Positions 8,989 to 20,290 of a stretch of 37,440 nt of DNA are shown in pieces; within the stretch, counting starts at the first letter, position 1, and each line of letters opens with the position of its first letter. Source of the DNA: Alphaproteobacteria bacterium casp-alpha2 (lineage in GTDB: Bacteria > Pseudomonadota > Alphaproteobacteria > Rhodospirillales > Casp-alpha2). Location: positions 1 through 37,440 of the forward strand of contig LFEN01000004.1 of the NCBI GenBank assembly GCA_001510075.1, read 5' to 3'. The notes beneath the pieces were generated by a model, which was not told the DNA's origin, did not search any database, and saw only the letters and a list, made by a program, of their open reading frames with translations. The translations under genes were made by a program, and so were the position numbers.

Positions 8989-9228
8989 TTACACCCTGAA
9001 CGAAATCACGCCGGACTGGATGATCAGGTAGACGAGCACAAAGACGACGCCGGAAATTCCTGTCGTCGCCGCCAGCTTCAACACCATGCGTGGCTTCGCA
9101 GGCGCGCCGGGGTCTTCGCCTTCGATCAAATCGTCGGGGTCGATGCGGCGCACCCCCCACGGCAGCACCATGAAGATGACAAGCCACCAGATAATGATAT
9201 ATACGGCCAGGCCGGTCCAGAAATCCAT
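8989..9228 (-). CDS. DUF1467-like small membrane protein
   Basis: 79 aa; two hydrophobic segments, WWLVIFMVLPWGVRRIDPDDLIEGEDPGAPAKPRMVLKLAATTGIS; same context (mce - this gene - proS) as in other alphaproteobacteria. Confidence 0.8.
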   Translation of the reverse strand: MDFWTGLAVYIIIWWLVIFMVLPWGVRRIDPDDLIEGEDPGAPAKPRMVLKLAATTGISGVVFVLVYLIIQSGVISFRV

Positions 9229-9234
9229 TATCGT

Positions 9235-9639
9235 TTACGCCTCTTCCAGTTCGATCAGGGTACCGGAAAAATCCTTGGGATGTAAAAACAACACCGGCTT
9301 GCCGTGCGCCCCGGTTTTTGGGTTCCCGTCGCCCAATACCCGCGCCCCATCGGCTTTCAGTTTGTCAGCAGCAGCAACAATATCATCGACCTCAAAACAG
9401 ATATGATGCATGCCGCCTTGGGGATTGCTCTCCAGGAATTTGGCAATCGGGGAATGATCACCCAACGGCGCCAGCAACTCGACCTTGGTATTGCCGAGGT
9501 CTACGAAGACGACGCTGACGCCGTGATCGGGCAAAGCTTGCGGCGCCGACACGCTTGCCCCCAGCGTATTTTCATAAAGTGCCGCCGATGCCGTCAGGTC
9601 CGGCACGGCGATGGCGACATGGTTGAGCTTGCCGATCAT
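9235..9639 (-). CDS. mce: Methylmalonyl-CoA epimerase
   Basis: 134 aa glyoxalase fold; MIGKLNHVAIAVPDLTASAALYENTLGA, GGMHHICFEVDDI, KPVLFLHPKDFSGTLIELEEA. Confidence 0.93.
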   Translation of the reverse strand: MIGKLNHVAIAVPDLTASAALYENTLGASVSAPQALPDHGVSVVFVDLGNTKVELLAPLGDHSPIAKFLESNPQGGMHHICFEVDDIVAAADKLKADGARVLGDGNPKTGAHGKPVLFLHPKDFSGTLIELEEA

Positions 9640-9653
9640 AGTTCCGCTTTCCG

Positions 9654-11321
9654 TTAAATTCGCACCAGATGCACGATGGTAATGGGGCTCTTGTCGAGAT
9701 TCTTGCGGAAACTGCGCCGGACTGCAATACGCACGGCTTCCGAAGCTTCGGCATCGTCGCGGCGTTTTTTGCCGGGCAGGTCTTCAATGGCCTCACAGGC
9801 GGCATCCAATGCATCCTCGATAAAGTCATCTTCCTCAATTTCGAGCAGCCCCAAGGTGCTGATTTGTGGTTCTGCCGCCAAATCCCCGTCGGCGTTTAAA
9901 ACGATGCTGACGGTGGCGGTGCCGTTAAAGGCTACACGGTTGCGGCCGCGCACGACCTCGCCGGATATGGAGACCAGCCGGTTGCCGTCGGCGGCCAGGC
10001 GTCCGGAGGCGACAGTGTCGATAATCTCGGGCTTGCCGGGGCTTAAGCGCACCATGGCGCCGTTTTCACCGGGGATGGCGTTCGGCACCTGACAGGCCAG
10101 CGCCAGCTTGGCGTGTTCGTGAAGGTGCCGGGTTTCGCCGTGCACCGGCACCGCCAGTTTTGGCCGTGACAGTTGATACATTTTTATCAACTCATCGCGT
10201 GCCGGATGGCCGGAAACATGAATGAACTTGTCATTGGGGGAAACAACCTCGACGCCTTTCCTGACCAGTTGATTGTGCAGTTTTCCAATATCGGCCTCGT
10301 TGCCGGGAATGATGCGGGCCGAAAAAATTACCGTGTCGCCGGATTTCAGGGTCACGTCGGGATGATCGTCGTTGGCAATCCGCCATAGCGCTGCGCGCGG
10401 TTCGCCCTGGCTACCGGTGCAGATGATGAGCGCTTTGTCGTCGGGCAAATGGCCTGCGTCTTCTTCGGCGACGAAGGCGGCGACGTTTGCGAGATAGCCG
10501 TTTTCTCGAGCTGCCTCATTCATGCGCCACAACGACCGCCCCGCCAGCACGACATCGCGGTTGTTGGCCTTGGCCGCCGTGGCGATGGTTTCAAGCCGGG
10601 CTACGTTGCTGGCAAAGCACGCAACGGCGACACGGCCTTGGCATTCACCGATGACTTCCGTCAGGCTGTCCAGCAAATCTGCTTCAGACCCGGTGGAGCC
10701 AGGGTTAAAGACGTTGGTCGAATCACAGACCAGCGCCAGCACCCCTTCGTCGCCCAAGCGTTGCAATGCTTCCATATCCGCCTTGTCGCCGACGACCGGG
10801 TCGGGGTCGAATTTCCAGTCGCCGGTGTGCAGGATGGTGCCTTGCTCCGTGCGGATGGCGATGGCGTTGGGCTCGGGGATGGAATGGGTCAGGGTGATCA
10901 GTTCCATGTCGAACGGCCCGACGTTGAACCGCCCGCCCAGGGGCACCTCGATGATTTCGACCTGGTCGGCGAAATCGGTTTCCGACAACTTGCGCTTGAG
11001 GATCGAAATGGTGAACGGCGTCGCATAGATCGGGCATTGCAGGCGTTGCCACAAATACGGCACGGCGCCCAGATGATCTTCGTGGGCATGGGTCAGCACC
11101 AGGCCCGCCAGTTGATCGCGGTGCTCTTCGATAAACGCCGGATCGGGCATAATGACGTCGATACCGGGCAGGCTGCAGTCACCGAAGGTAACGCCGAGAT
11201 CGACCATGACCCAGGTTTCCTTATCCTTAGGGCCGAGGCCATAAAGGTTGAGGTTCATACCGATCTCGCCCGAGCCCCCCAGCGGCAGGAAAACCAGATT
11301 GTCGGTTTCGTTTTTGCTCAT
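9654..11321 (-). CDS. rnj: Ribonuclease J (metallo-beta-lactamase/beta-CASP)
   Basis: 555 aa; LVLTHAHEDHLGAVPYL, LHTGDWKFDPDP, CTGSQGEPRAALWRIA, HVSGHPARDELIKMYQLSRPKLAVPVHGETRHL. Confidence 0.95.
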   Translation of the reverse strand: MSKNETDNLVFLPLGGSGEIGMNLNLYGLGPKDKETWVMVDLGVTFGDCSLPGIDVIMPDPAFIEEHRDQLAGLVLTHAHEDHLGAVPYLWQRLQCPIYATPFTISILKRKLSETDFADQVEIIEVPLGGRFNVGPFDMELITLTHSIPEPNAIAIRTEQGTILHTGDWKFDPDPVVGDKADMEALQRLGDEGVLALVCDSTNVFNPGSTGSEADLLDSLTEVIGECQGRVAVACFASNVARLETIATAAKANNRDVVLAGRSLWRMNEAARENGYLANVAAFVAEEDAGHLPDDKALIICTGSQGEPRAALWRIANDDHPDVTLKSGDTVIFSARIIPGNEADIGKLHNQLVRKGVEVVSPNDKFIHVSGHPARDELIKMYQLSRPKLAVPVHGETRHLHEHAKLALACQVPNAIPGENGAMVRLSPGKPEIIDTVASGRLAADGNRLVSISGEVVRGRNRVAFNGTATVSIVLNADGDLAAEPQISTLGLLEIEEDDFIEDALDAACEAIEDLPGKKRRDDAEASEAVRIAVRRSFRKNLDKSPITIVHLVRI

Positions 11322-12088
11322 GAATTACGGCGGTGAATGGCGAGAAGCCCGCGCAAGGTCAAATCCGGGTCGGACTGTTTGATGCACTCGGCGGCTTCGG
11401 CGAACAAAGGTGCCAGACCGCCGGTGGCGATGACGTCCATGTCCGTTCCATGCTCAATTCGGAGCCGACCTACCAACCCTTCGATGAGGCTGAGATAACC
11501 CCAATAGATGCCGGACTGCATGGCCTCGACCGTGTTCTGGCCGGTGACTTTTTCGGTCCGCTGTACGGCGACGCGGGGCAGTTGGGCGGCGGCCATGTGA
11601 AGGGCTTCCAGCGACAGGTTGATCCCGGGCGCGATGACGCCGCCGATATAGTCGCCGTCGGCATTGATGATATCAAACGTCGTCGCGGTGCCGAAATCGA
11701 TGATGATCAGCGGCCCTGCATAGCGTTCATGGGCGGCGACGGCGTTGACCAGCCTGTCGGCGCCGACATCGTCGGGCCGATCGATCAGCACCTTGAGGCC
11801 GAGGTCGACGCCGTCTTCGCCGATGATGAGCGGGTCACAGCCGAAATAATCCCGGCACAGCGATTTCAGGGAAAAAAGCGCTGCCGGAACGACGGTGGCG
11901 ATGATGGCGGCGGAAATGTCTTCAGGCGTTAGCTTGGCGGCTGCCATGAGCTGGCTAAGCCAGACGCCGAATTCGTCTGCTGTCCGGTCCGTGCCCGATG
12001 ATGAACGCCATTCACCCCTAAGCCTGTCTTCGTCGTCAAAGACGGCAAAAACGATATTGGTGTTGCCCGAATCAATAGCCAGCAGCAT
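11318..12088 (-). CDS. coaX: Type III pantothenate kinase
   Basis: 256 aa; MLLAIDSGNTNIVFAVFD, GADRLVNAVAAHERYAGPLIIIDFGTATTFD, GGVIAPGI, ATGGLAPLF. Confidence 0.96.
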   Translation of the reverse strand: MLLAIDSGNTNIVFAVFDDEDRLRGEWRSSSGTDRTADEFGVWLSQLMAAAKLTPEDISAAIIATVVPAALFSLKSLCRDYFGCDPLIIGEDGVDLGLKVLIDRPDDVGADRLVNAVAAHERYAGPLIIIDFGTATTFDIINADGDYIGGVIAPGINLSLEALHMAAAQLPRVAVQRTEKVTGQNTVEAMQSGIYWGYLSLIEGLVGRLRIEHGTDMDVIATGGLAPLFAEAAECIKQSDPDLTLRGLLAIHRRNS

Positions 12089-12099
12089 GGTTTGGTGCT

Positions 12100-12864
12100 C
12101 TATGCTTTTGGAAAGAAAATGTCGCCAGCAGTGATCCTACGGACTTCGTCGGCGGTTTCCAGCAATAAAGCGCCGTCTTCGTCCAAATCGGTAAATTTGC
12201 CGGTGATGGTCTCGTTTTCCAGGTGGACCTCAATCTCCTTGTCCTTGCCGTAGCATCGCCACAACCAGTTCTTGCGCACCGGCTCGAAGCCTTCATCCAG
12301 CCACTTGTTGGTCCACAGGAGAAAATGCCGACAAAAAGCCACCAGGGTTTCCGCTTCCGCCGCACCCCAGGCTTCGGCCCTAAACGATGTTGCCGGAAAT
12401 TCCGTATCGGCGGGAAAAACGCCGACATTGACGCCGACCCCGAGCACGATCCACTCAGGCACGCTGCCAGCGCCGGTTTCCGCTTCGAGCAGGATACCGG
12501 CGACCTTGCGGTCGTTGAGCAGGATGTCGTTGGGCCACTTGCAATGCACCTGATGGCCCGGCTCGCCGACGGTGCCGAGCGTATCAAACAGCGACAGGGC
12601 GGCGATGAAGCTGAATTCGGCGGCCCGCGCCAGGGCAACGTCGGGGCGTAAGATCAGCGAGAAATACAGGTTTCCCGGTGGGCTAGACCATTCGCGGCCC
12701 CGCCGCCCCCGCCCGGCGGTTTGTTCCTTGGCCCAGATGACGGTGCCGTCCGGGGCTTTTTCCGGGCCAAGGGCTGCCATCCGCTTGGCTTCGGCATTGG
12801 TGCTGTCGATGGTTTCCAGCGCCACCAGATTGTAGGCGGCGGGAAGTTTGGGCGCCTCCGTCAT
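12100..12864 (-). CDS. birA: Biotin--[acetyl-CoA-carboxylase] ligase, monofunctional
   Basis: 254 aa; [62 protein letters not shown]. No N-terminal HTH domain. Confidence 0.95.
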   Translation of the reverse strand: MTEAPKLPAAYNLVALETIDSTNAEAKRMAALGPEKAPDGTVIWAKEQTAGRGRRGREWSSPPGNLYFSLILRPDVALARAAEFSFIAALSLFDTLGTVGEPGHQVHCKWPNDILLNDRKVAGILLEAETGAGSVPEWIVLGVGVNVGVFPADTEFPATSFRAEAWGAAEAETLVAFCRHFLLWTNKWLDEGFEPVRKNWLWRCYGKDKEIEVHLENETITGKFTDLDEDGALLLETADEVRRITAGDIFFPKA

Positions 12865-14330
12865 CCTGCAAACAGCGCTTTGGCGGCGCTGGCGGCGGCG
12901 TCAAGGACCGGCTTGGGGTAGACGAAGAAGAAGGTGACGGCCAAGCCGGTCGCGGTCATGACCAGGGCAAGGTCGAGGCTGATGGGTTTATTGAGGACTT
13001 CGTCGGGTTCTTCGAAATACACCACTTGCACGATGCGGATGTAGTAAAACGCGCCAACGACGCTGGCCAGTACGCCGATGATGGCGAGCCCATAGAGGCC
13101 CGAGTTTATCGCCGCCATGAAGATGTAAAGCTTGCCGAAGAAGCCCGCCAGCGGTGGAATACCGGCCATGGAAAACATGAAAATCCCCATGCCCAAGGCC
13201 ATCATGGGGTGGGTTTTGCCGAGGCCGGAAAGATCGGAAATGTTCTCGACCATGGTATCGCCGCGCCGCATGCAAAGAATGCAGGCAAAAGCGCCGACAT
13301 TCATCACCAGATAAATCGCCAGGTAAATCAGCATGCCCTTGACGCCGGCTTCGGTGCCGGTGGCGAGACCGATCAGGGCGTAACCGACGTGGCCGATGGA
13401 GCTGTAGGCCATCATCCGTTTGATGTTGCGCTGGTTGATGGCGGCGAAGGCGCCCAGAATCATCGACGCGATGGAAATGAAGACGACAATCTGCTGCCAG
13501 TCTGCGACCAAATCCCCGAAGGGGCCGATCATGACGCGGATAAACAGCGCCAAGGCGGCGATCTTCGGCGCGACGGCGAAAAAGGCGGTGACCGGCGTCG
13601 GCGCGCCTTCGTAAACGTCGGGCGTCCACATGTGAAACGGCACGGCGGAAACCTTGAACGCCAGCCCGGCCAGGATGAAAACGATGCCGAAAATAACGCC
13701 GATGTTGGCTTCGCCGTGGAGGCTGTGGAAATGTTCGGCCAACAGGTCGAAATTGGTCGTTCCGGTGAAGCCGTAAATCAGCGAGCTGCCGTACAGCAAC
13801 ATGCCCGACGCCACCGCGCCCAGAACAAAATATTTCAGGCCCGCTTCCGTCGAGCGGGTATCGTCGCGCTGATAGGCGGCGATGACATAAAGCGACAATG
13901 ACTGCATCTCAAGCCCGATATAGAGCGCAATCAAATCATTGGCGGATATCATCAGCATCATGCCGAGTGTCGCAAACACGATCAGGATCGGGTATTCGAA
14001 GCGGGCCATGTTGTGACGCTCGATAAATCCTTGCGACAAAACGATGGCGAAGGCGGAACCGATCAGCACCAGCACCTTGCAATAGACGGCAAAGGTATCG
14101 CTGATGAACATGTTCTCGAACGTCAGCAAGCGCGGGCCGGACAGGGTGAAAGCCAGCAACAGCGCCAGCAACAGGGTGATGACGCTGAGGAAGGAAACCA
14201 GCCGCGCGGTCTTGGCATCCAGCGCCGCCGTTCCGGTTTTATGGAAAACCCCGAACATCAGCAACGCCAGGATGGAGAGGCCGAGAAACAGTTCCGGCAG
14301 GGCGGGAACGATATTGGGAATGTCAGCCAT
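12861..14330 (-). CDS. nuoN: NADH-quinone oxidoreductase subunit N
   Basis: 489 aa multi-TM antiporter-like subunit; [35 protein letters not shown]; follows nuoM. Confidence 0.96.
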   Translation of the reverse strand: MADIPNIVPALPELFLGLSILALLMFGVFHKTGTAALDAKTARLVSFLSVITLLLALLLAFTLSGPRLLTFENMFISDTFAVYCKVLVLIGSAFAIVLSQGFIERHNMARFEYPILIVFATLGMMLMISANDLIALYIGLEMQSLSLYVIAAYQRDDTRSTEAGLKYFVLGAVASGMLLYGSSLIYGFTGTTNFDLLAEHFHSLHGEANIGVIFGIVFILAGLAFKVSAVPFHMWTPDVYEGAPTPVTAFFAVAPKIAALALFIRVMIGPFGDLVADWQQIVVFISIASMILGAFAAINQRNIKRMMAYSSIGHVGYALIGLATGTEAGVKGMLIYLAIYLVMNVGAFACILCMRRGDTMVENISDLSGLGKTHPMMALGMGIFMFSMAGIPPLAGFFGKLYIFMAAINSGLYGLAIIGVLASVVGAFYYIRIVQVVYFEEPDEVLNKPISLDLALVMTATGLAVTFFFVYPKPVLDAAASAAKALFAG

Positions 14331-14348
14331 GGTGCTCCCTGCCCTTTC

Positions 14349-15875
14349 CTATTTACCCGCCGCCGTAGCGATGGCGGCCCCGGGGGCGCCCGCATCGAGG
14401 GCAGTGTTAATGTTGGTCAACAGGTTTTCGACGGATACATGCATGATGTCCAGGAACGGGCCTGGGTAAATACCCATCCAGATGACCAAAATGACCAGCG
14501 GCGCGAAGATGGCGATTTCGCGCATATTCAAATCGCCGATGGCGGCAAGGTTTTCCTTGGTCATGGCGCCGAAAATCACCCGGCGATAGAGGTACAGCAT
14601 ATAGGCCGCGCCCAGGATCAGGCCCGTCGCCGCCAGGGCCGCGACCCACGGGTTGACCTTGAAGGCGCCGACCAGGATGAGGAATTCGCCGATAAAGCCC
14701 GCCGTCCCCGGCAGCCCGACGGAGGCCAGCATGAAGAGCATGAAAATCAGCGAATATTTCGGCATCTGATGGACCAATCCGCCGTAGGCGGTAATTTCGC
14801 GCGAATGAATGCGGTCATAGACGACGCCGACGATAAGGAACAGCGCCGCCGACACGATGCCGTGGCTGAGCATCTGATAAATCGCCCCTTCAATCCCCTG
14901 CACCGTCAACGTGAAAGCGCCGATGGTCACGAACCCCATGTGCGCGACGGAGGAATAGGCGATGAGTTTTTTCATATCTTCCTGGGCCAGGGCGACCAGG
15001 GAGGTATAGATGACGGCGATGATCGAAAGCGTGAAGATCAGCGGCGTGAACATGACCGATGCGTCGGGGAACATGGGCAGGGAAAACCGCAGGAACCCGT
15101 AACCGCCGAATTTCAACAACACGGCGGCCAGCACCACGGAACCCGCCGTCGGCGCCTCGACATGGGCGTCGGGCAGCCATGTATGCACCGGCCACATGGG
15201 AATCTTGACGGCAAACGAGGCGAAAAACGCCAGCCATAGCCAGGTTTGTAATTCCGGCGGGAAACGGTGAACCAGTAAATTGGGAATGTCTGTCGTTCCG
15301 GCGTCGGCGTACATGGCCAGAATGGCCAGCAACATCAGCACCGAGCCGAGCAGGGTATAAAGGAAAAGCTTGAACGATGCATAGACCCGCCTGGGGCCGC
15401 CCCAGACGCCGATGATGATGAACATGGGGATCAGCACGGCTTCGAAGAAAATGTAGAAAACCACCAGATCGAGCGCACAGAACATACCGATCATGAAGGT
15501 TTCCAGAACCAGGAACGAGATCATGTATTCTTTGACCCTGGTTTGGATGTTTTCCCAACTGGCAAGCACGCAAAGTGGCGTCAGCAGCGTCGTCAGCAAT
15601 ACGAACAACATGGAAATACCATCGACGCCCATTTTGTAGCTGATGTTAAAATCAGGCATCCACAGCGCGTATTCGACGAACTGGAAGTTCGCGGTCTTGG
15701 TATCGAAATGAACCCAGATAAACAGCGACAGCACGAAGTTGATCATCGACGTCCACAATGCAACATGGCGGGCATTGCGCGCGACGACATCCGCATCGCC
15801 GCGAATGGAGAGGATGAACAGCGCGCCGACCAGCGGCAGGAAGGTCAACAGCGATAGAATGGGTAGTGTGTCCAT
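14349..15875 (-). CDS. nuoM: NADH-quinone oxidoreductase subunit M
   Basis: 508 aa; [57 protein letters not shown]. Confidence 0.97.
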   Translation of the reverse strand: MDTLPILSLLTFLPLVGALFILSIRGDADVVARNARHVALWTSMINFVLSLFIWVHFDTKTANFQFVEYALWMPDFNISYKMGVDGISMLFVLLTTLLTPLCVLASWENIQTRVKEYMISFLVLETFMIGMFCALDLVVFYIFFEAVLIPMFIIIGVWGGPRRVYASFKLFLYTLLGSVLMLLAILAMYADAGTTDIPNLLVHRFPPELQTWLWLAFFASFAVKIPMWPVHTWLPDAHVEAPTAGSVVLAAVLLKFGGYGFLRFSLPMFPDASVMFTPLIFTLSIIAVIYTSLVALAQEDMKKLIAYSSVAHMGFVTIGAFTLTVQGIEGAIYQMLSHGIVSAALFLIVGVVYDRIHSREITAYGGLVHQMPKYSLIFMLFMLASVGLPGTAGFIGEFLILVGAFKVNPWVAALAATGLILGAAYMLYLYRRVIFGAMTKENLAAIGDLNMREIAIFAPLVILVIWMGIYPGPFLDIMHVSVENLLTNINTALDAGAPGAAIATAAGK

Positions 15876-15886
15876 GCGCCCCTGCC

Positions 15887-17842
15887 CTAATGCGTGAACA
15901 AGTACCAGGTGACCAGGACAACGACCCCGGCCAGCATGGCAAATGCATAATGATAGAGATACCCCGTCTGCAGGGCCCCGGCGCGTTTCGCCAGGAGCCT
16001 GACGGCGGCGGAAACACCATCCGGACCGACCCCGTCGATGAGGGAGCCGTCGCCGGTTTTCCAGAATTCGCGGCCCAGATAAAAAGCCGGCTTCACGAAT
16101 ATCCGGTCATAAAGCTCGTCGAAATACCATTTGTTGAGCAAAAACAGGTACACCGCCCGGAAGCGCCCAGCGATCATGGCGGGAATGGCGGGTGCCAGGA
16201 GGTAGAACAGGTACGCCAGCGCAATGCCTGCCACGGCAACCGCCAACGGCAGATATTTCACCCACACAGGTACGTTGTGGGCGGCTTCCAGTGCCGGGTG
16301 GCTCGGCAGCACCAGGATCGCATTACCCCAGAAATTGCTGGCGCCGTGGCCGACAAAGCTTTCGTAGCCCAGATAGCCGATGAACATGGCCCCCGCCGCC
16401 AGCACGATCAGAGGAACAATCATCACCTTGGGGCTTTCATGGACGTGGCCCATGACTTTCTTGTCGGCCCTGGGCGCGCCATGGAACGTCATCAACAGCA
16501 GCCGCCAGGAATAGAACGCCGTCAGAAAGGCCGCAGCGATCCCCATCCAGAAGGCGTACCCCCCGGCCAGAGTGTCTGCCGCGTAGGCGGCTTCCAGGAT
16601 GACATCCTTGGTGAAATATCCGGCGAAGGGGAAAATCCCTGCCAGCGCCAGCGAGCCGATCCACATCAATACGTAGGTGACCGGGATCAACCGCCAAAGC
16701 CCGCCCATCTTTCGCATGTCCTGTTCGTCGGACATGGCGTGAATGACGGACCCTGCGCCGAGGAACAGCAAGGCCTTGAAAAACGCATGCGCGACGAGAT
16801 GAAAGACACCCGCCGAATAGGCCGATACGCCGGCGGCGAAGAACATGTATCCCAGTTGCGAGCAGGTGGAATACGCAATCACCCGCTTGATGTCGTTTTG
16901 CACGCAGGCGACGGTGGCGGCGAAAATCGCCGTCGATGCGCCGACGACGGTGACCAGCGTCAGCGCGGTTTCCGAATATTCAAACAGCGGCGACATACGC
17001 ACGACCATAAAGACCCCCGCCGTGACCATGGTCGCCGCATGGATCAGGGCGGAAACCGGGGTCGGCCCTTCCATGGCGTCGGGCAGCCAGGTGTGCAGCC
17101 CCAATTGCGCCGATTTGCCCATGGCGCCGATGAACAGCAGCACAGCGCAGACCGTGATGGCGCTGAATTCACCGCCGAAGATCTGCATCGTCGCGTTTGC
17201 CTTGTTCGGCACGGCGGCGAAGATGGTGTCGAAATCGGTGCTCTGGAACAGGATAAAGACGGCGAAGATGCCAAGGGCAAAGCCGAAATCGCCGACCCGG
17301 TTGACGAGGAAGGCCTTGATGGCGGCGGCGTTGGCCGCCGGGCGGTCATACCAAAAACCGATCAGCAGGTACGAACACAGCCCCACCCCTTCCCAGCCGA
17401 AGAACAACTGCACCAGATTATCCGACGTCACCAACATCAGCATGAAGAAAGTGAACAGGTTGAGATAGCTCATGAAGCGCGGAATGGCATTGTCGTGGTG
17501 CATGTAGCCGATGGAATAGACATGAATGACCGACGACACGCTTGTTACCATGAACAGCATGACGACGGACAGGGTATCCAGCTTCAGCGCCCAGGATACC
17601 TCCAGCGCGCCGGAATCGATCCAGGTGAACAATTCAACCGTTTTAGGGTTGCTGCCCAGCACGACGTCCCAGAATACGAATCCGGCAGCGACGGCGGCCA
17701 GGATCATGGAGCCGCAGGTGACGTACTGGGCGGCTTTGTCGATGCGGTTGGGGTGATGGCTGTCGCGGGGGCGCATAAACGCCAGCAAGCCGGCGATGAC
17801 AGCTCCCAGCAGCGGCAGGAAGACGGCGAATATTTCCATCAT
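15887..17842 (-). CDS. nuoL: NADH-quinone oxidoreductase subunit L
   Basis: 651 aa; [80 protein letters not shown]. Confidence 0.98.
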   Translation of the reverse strand: MMEIFAVFLPLLGAVIAGLLAFMRPRDSHHPNRIDKAAQYVTCGSMILAAVAAGFVFWDVVLGSNPKTVELFTWIDSGALEVSWALKLDTLSVVMLFMVTSVSSVIHVYSIGYMHHDNAIPRFMSYLNLFTFFMLMLVTSDNLVQLFFGWEGVGLCSYLLIGFWYDRPAANAAAIKAFLVNRVGDFGFALGIFAVFILFQSTDFDTIFAAVPNKANATMQIFGGEFSAITVCAVLLFIGAMGKSAQLGLHTWLPDAMEGPTPVSALIHAATMVTAGVFMVVRMSPLFEYSETALTLVTVVGASTAIFAATVACVQNDIKRVIAYSTCSQLGYMFFAAGVSAYSAGVFHLVAHAFFKALLFLGAGSVIHAMSDEQDMRKMGGLWRLIPVTYVLMWIGSLALAGIFPFAGYFTKDVILEAAYAADTLAGGYAFWMGIAAAFLTAFYSWRLLLMTFHGAPRADKKVMGHVHESPKVMIVPLIVLAAGAMFIGYLGYESFVGHGASNFWGNAILVLPSHPALEAAHNVPVWVKYLPLAVAVAGIALAYLFYLLAPAIPAMIAGRFRAVYLFLLNKWYFDELYDRIFVKPAFYLGREFWKTGDGSLIDGVGPDGVSAAVRLLAKRAGALQTGYLYHYAFAMLAGVVVLVTWYLFTH

Positions 17843-17851
17843 CTGCGCCCC

Positions 17852-18163
17852 CTAGCCTTTCATCATGTTGATGTCTTCAACCGCGATGGAGCCACGGTTT
17901 CGGAAATAAACGACCAGAATGGCAAGCCCGATGGCGGCTTCGGCGGCGGCCACGGTGAGCACAAACATGGCGAATACCTGCCCGACCAGATCGCCGAGAT
18001 GGGCGGAAAAGGCGACCAGATTGATATTCACCGCCAGCAGCATCAGTTCGACGGACATCAAAATCACGATGACGTTCTTGCGGTTGAGGAAGATGCCCAA
18101 GATCCCGAGCGTGAACAGGATTGCCGCCACGGACAGATAATGGGAAAGACCGATTTCAAACAT
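17852..18163 (-). CDS. nuoK: NADH-quinone oxidoreductase subunit K
   Basis: 103 aa; [48 protein letters not shown]. Confidence 0.96.
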   Translation of the reverse strand: MFEIGLSHYLSVAAILFTLGILGIFLNRKNVIVILMSVELMLLAVNINLVAFSAHLGDLVGQVFAMFVLTVAAAEAAIGLAILVVYFRNRGSIAVEDINMMKG

Positions 18164-18774
18164 CAGATGCCCTTTCCTGTCTCGACCTGGACGACTTCGA
18201 TCGTATTTTCAGGGCTGCGGGCGACTTGCTCGGAGATTTTTTGTTTGCGGACACCCTTGCGGGTGCGGTGCGTCAACACGATGGCGCCGATCATGGCGAC
18301 CAGCAAAATCATCCCTGATGCCTGGAACAGGAAGATGTAGTGGGTATAAATCAATTCACCGAGCGCCCGGGTATTGGTGGTGGCGTCGGCGGCCGGGATC
18401 GGGAACAGCCCGCCTTTGATGGCTTCGCCCGGCACCGCGGAACCGGCGACGATGACCACCAGTTCCAGCGCCAATACCAGACCGATAATGCCGCCCAAAG
18501 GCAGGTACTGTAAAAATCCCTGGCGCAGTTCGACAAAATTGATGTCCAGCATCATGACGACGAAGATAAACAGCACCGCCACGGCGCCGACGTAGACGAC
18601 GACCAGGATCATGGCCAGGAATTCCGCCCCCAACAGCACGAACAACCCGGCGGAATTGAAGAACGCCAGGATCAAAAACAACACCGAATGCACCGGGTTC
18701 TTGGCCGAAATCACCATCACCGCAGAAGCAATGGTAATAAGGGCAAACATGTAAAAGGCCAGGGCTTGTATCAT
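18163..18774 (-). CDS. nuoJ: NADH-quinone oxidoreductase subunit J
   Basis: Start placed at [46 protein letters not shown] at 18774 overlaps the nuoI stop by 4 bp. The longer ORF (18822) carries 16 unlikely N-terminal residues. Confidence 0.94.
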   Translation of the reverse strand: MIQALAFYMFALITIASAVMVISAKNPVHSVLFLILAFFNSAGLFVLLGAEFLAMILVVVYVGAVAVLFIFVVMMLDINFVELRQGFLQYLPLGGIIGLVLALELVVIVAGSAVPGEAIKGGLFPIPAADATTNTRALGELIYTHYIFLFQASGMILLVAMIGAIVLTHRTRKGVRKQKISEQVARSPENTIEVVQVETGKGI

Positions 18775-19259
18775 CGGTAAGGGGCGTCCTGTTTGAGGCG
18801 TTCGGCGAGTTCGGTTTCCCAACGGTCGCCGTTGGCCAGCAGTTTTTCCTTGTCGTACAAAAGTTCTTCACGGGTTTCCGTGGAATATTCGAAATTCGGC
18901 CCCTCGACAATGGCGTCCACGGGGCAGGCTTCTTCGCAGAGGCCACAGTAAATACATTTCACCATATCGATGTCGTAGCGCGTCGTGCGGCGCGATCCGT
19001 CGTCGCGTGGTTCGGCCTCGATGGTAATGGCCTGGGCCGGACAGACGGCCTCGCACAGCTTGCACGCGATGCAGCGCTCTTCACCATTGGGATAGCGCCT
19101 GAGCGCGTGTTCGCCTCTGAAGCGCGGGCTTAGGTAGCCTTTTTCGAACGGGTAATTGATCGTCACCTTTTTGCGGAACATGTAGCGCAGCGTCAGCGCC
19201 ATGCCCATGACCAACTCGCCGAGAACGACGGTTCTTATTTTGCGGCGGATGAAACTCAT
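18771..19259 (-). CDS. nuoI: NADH-quinone oxidoreductase subunit I
   Basis: 162 aa; two 4Fe-4S motifs [16 protein letters not shown] and [16 protein letters not shown]. Confidence 0.98.
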   Translation of the reverse strand: MSFIRRKIRTVVLGELVMGMALTLRYMFRKKVTINYPFEKGYLSPRFRGEHALRRYPNGEERCIACKLCEAVCPAQAITIEAEPRDDGSRRTTRYDIDMVKCIYCGLCEEACPVDAIVEGPNFEYSTETREELLYDKEKLLANGDRWETELAERLKQDAPYR

Positions 19260-19273
19260 GCTTTTCCCCCTCC

Positions 19274-20290
19274 TCAGCCCGGCACCGGTGCCAGATCGAA
19301 GGCGACGACGATGCCGCCGACGATAGCGACGGCAGCCAATGAAATGGGCAGGAAGACTTTCCAGCCCAACCGCATCAGTTGGTCATAACGGTAGCGCGGG
19401 AAGGTTGCCCGCACCCACAAGAACACGAACAGCACAGCCGCGATCTTGAACGCGAACCACACCGGCCCCGGCACCCAGTTAAACGGCGCGATATCCATCG
19501 GCGGCAGCCAGCCGCCCAGAAACAGCACCGTCGTCATAGCGGCCATCAGGATCATGTTGGCGTATTCGCCCAGGAAAAACAGCGCGAAGGCCATCGACGA
19601 ATATTCGACGTTGTAGCCGGCGACCAGCTCGGCTTCGGCTTCGGGCATATCGAAAGGATGGCGGTTGGTTTCGGCCAAGGTCGAGATAAAGAAAATCACC
19701 GCCATGGGGAACAACGGGACAATGAACCAAAGATCTTTTTGCGCGCGCACGATGTCCGACAGATTAAGCGAGCCGGCCACCAGCAACACGGTAATGATGA
19801 TAAAGCCCATGGAAACTTCGTAAGATACCATTTGCGCCGCCGAGCGCAGCGCGCCCAGGAACGCATAGCGGGAATTGGATGCCCAGCCGGCCATCAGGAT
19901 GCCGTAAACGCCGAGCGATGAAATGGCGAAAAGGAACAAAATTCCGACGTTGATATCGGCCAGCACCATGCCGTCATCGAAGGGTATGACGGCCCAGGCG
20001 ACCAGGGCTAGAATAAAGGTGACGCAAGGTGCCGCGATAAAGACGCCCCGGTTGGCGCCCGACGGGATAATGGTTTCCTTGAGAAACAGTTTGAGGCCGT
20101 CGGCAAGGGGTTGCAAAAGCCCGAACGGACCGACCACATTGGGCCCCTTGCGAAGCTGCATGGCCCCGATGACCTTGCGCTCGACGTAGGTAAGATAGGC
20201 CACCGAAATCAACACCGGCGCGACGATCAAGATGATCTTGATGACGATCCAGGCCGTCGGCCAGATATAGATATCCCAAAGTTCAGCCAT
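19274..20290 (-). CDS. nuoH: NADH-quinone oxidoreductase subunit H
   Basis: 338 aa; [76 protein letters not shown]. Confidence 0.98.
   Translation of the reverse strand: MAELWDIYIWPTAWIVIKIILIVAPVLISVAYLTYVERKVIGAMQLRKGPNVVGPFGLLQPLADGLKLFLKETIIPSGANRGVFIAAPCVTFILALVAWAVIPFDDGMVLADINVGILFLFAISSLGVYGILMAGWASNSRYAFLGALRSAAQMVSYEVSMGFIIITVLLVAGSLNLSDIVRAQKDLWFIVPLFPMAVIFFISTLAETNRHPFDMPEAEAELVAGYNVEYSSMAFALFFLGEYANMILMAAMTTVLFLGGWLPPMDIAPFNWVPGPVWFAFKIAAVLFVFLWVRATFPRYRYDQLMRLGWKVFLPISLAAVAIVGGIVVAFDLAPVPG

Noticed and set aside
14013-15239. 408-aa plus-strand ORF opposite nuoM/nuoN
   Set aside because: Antisense to confidently identified genes, low-information composition, no motif.
15866-18340. 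824-aa plus-strand ORF opposite nuoL/nuoK/nuoJ
   Set aside because: Antisense to clear nuo genes; composition (rich in H, Q, R, G, D) is typical of antisense reading of GC-rich, third-position-biased coding DNA; no recognisable domain.
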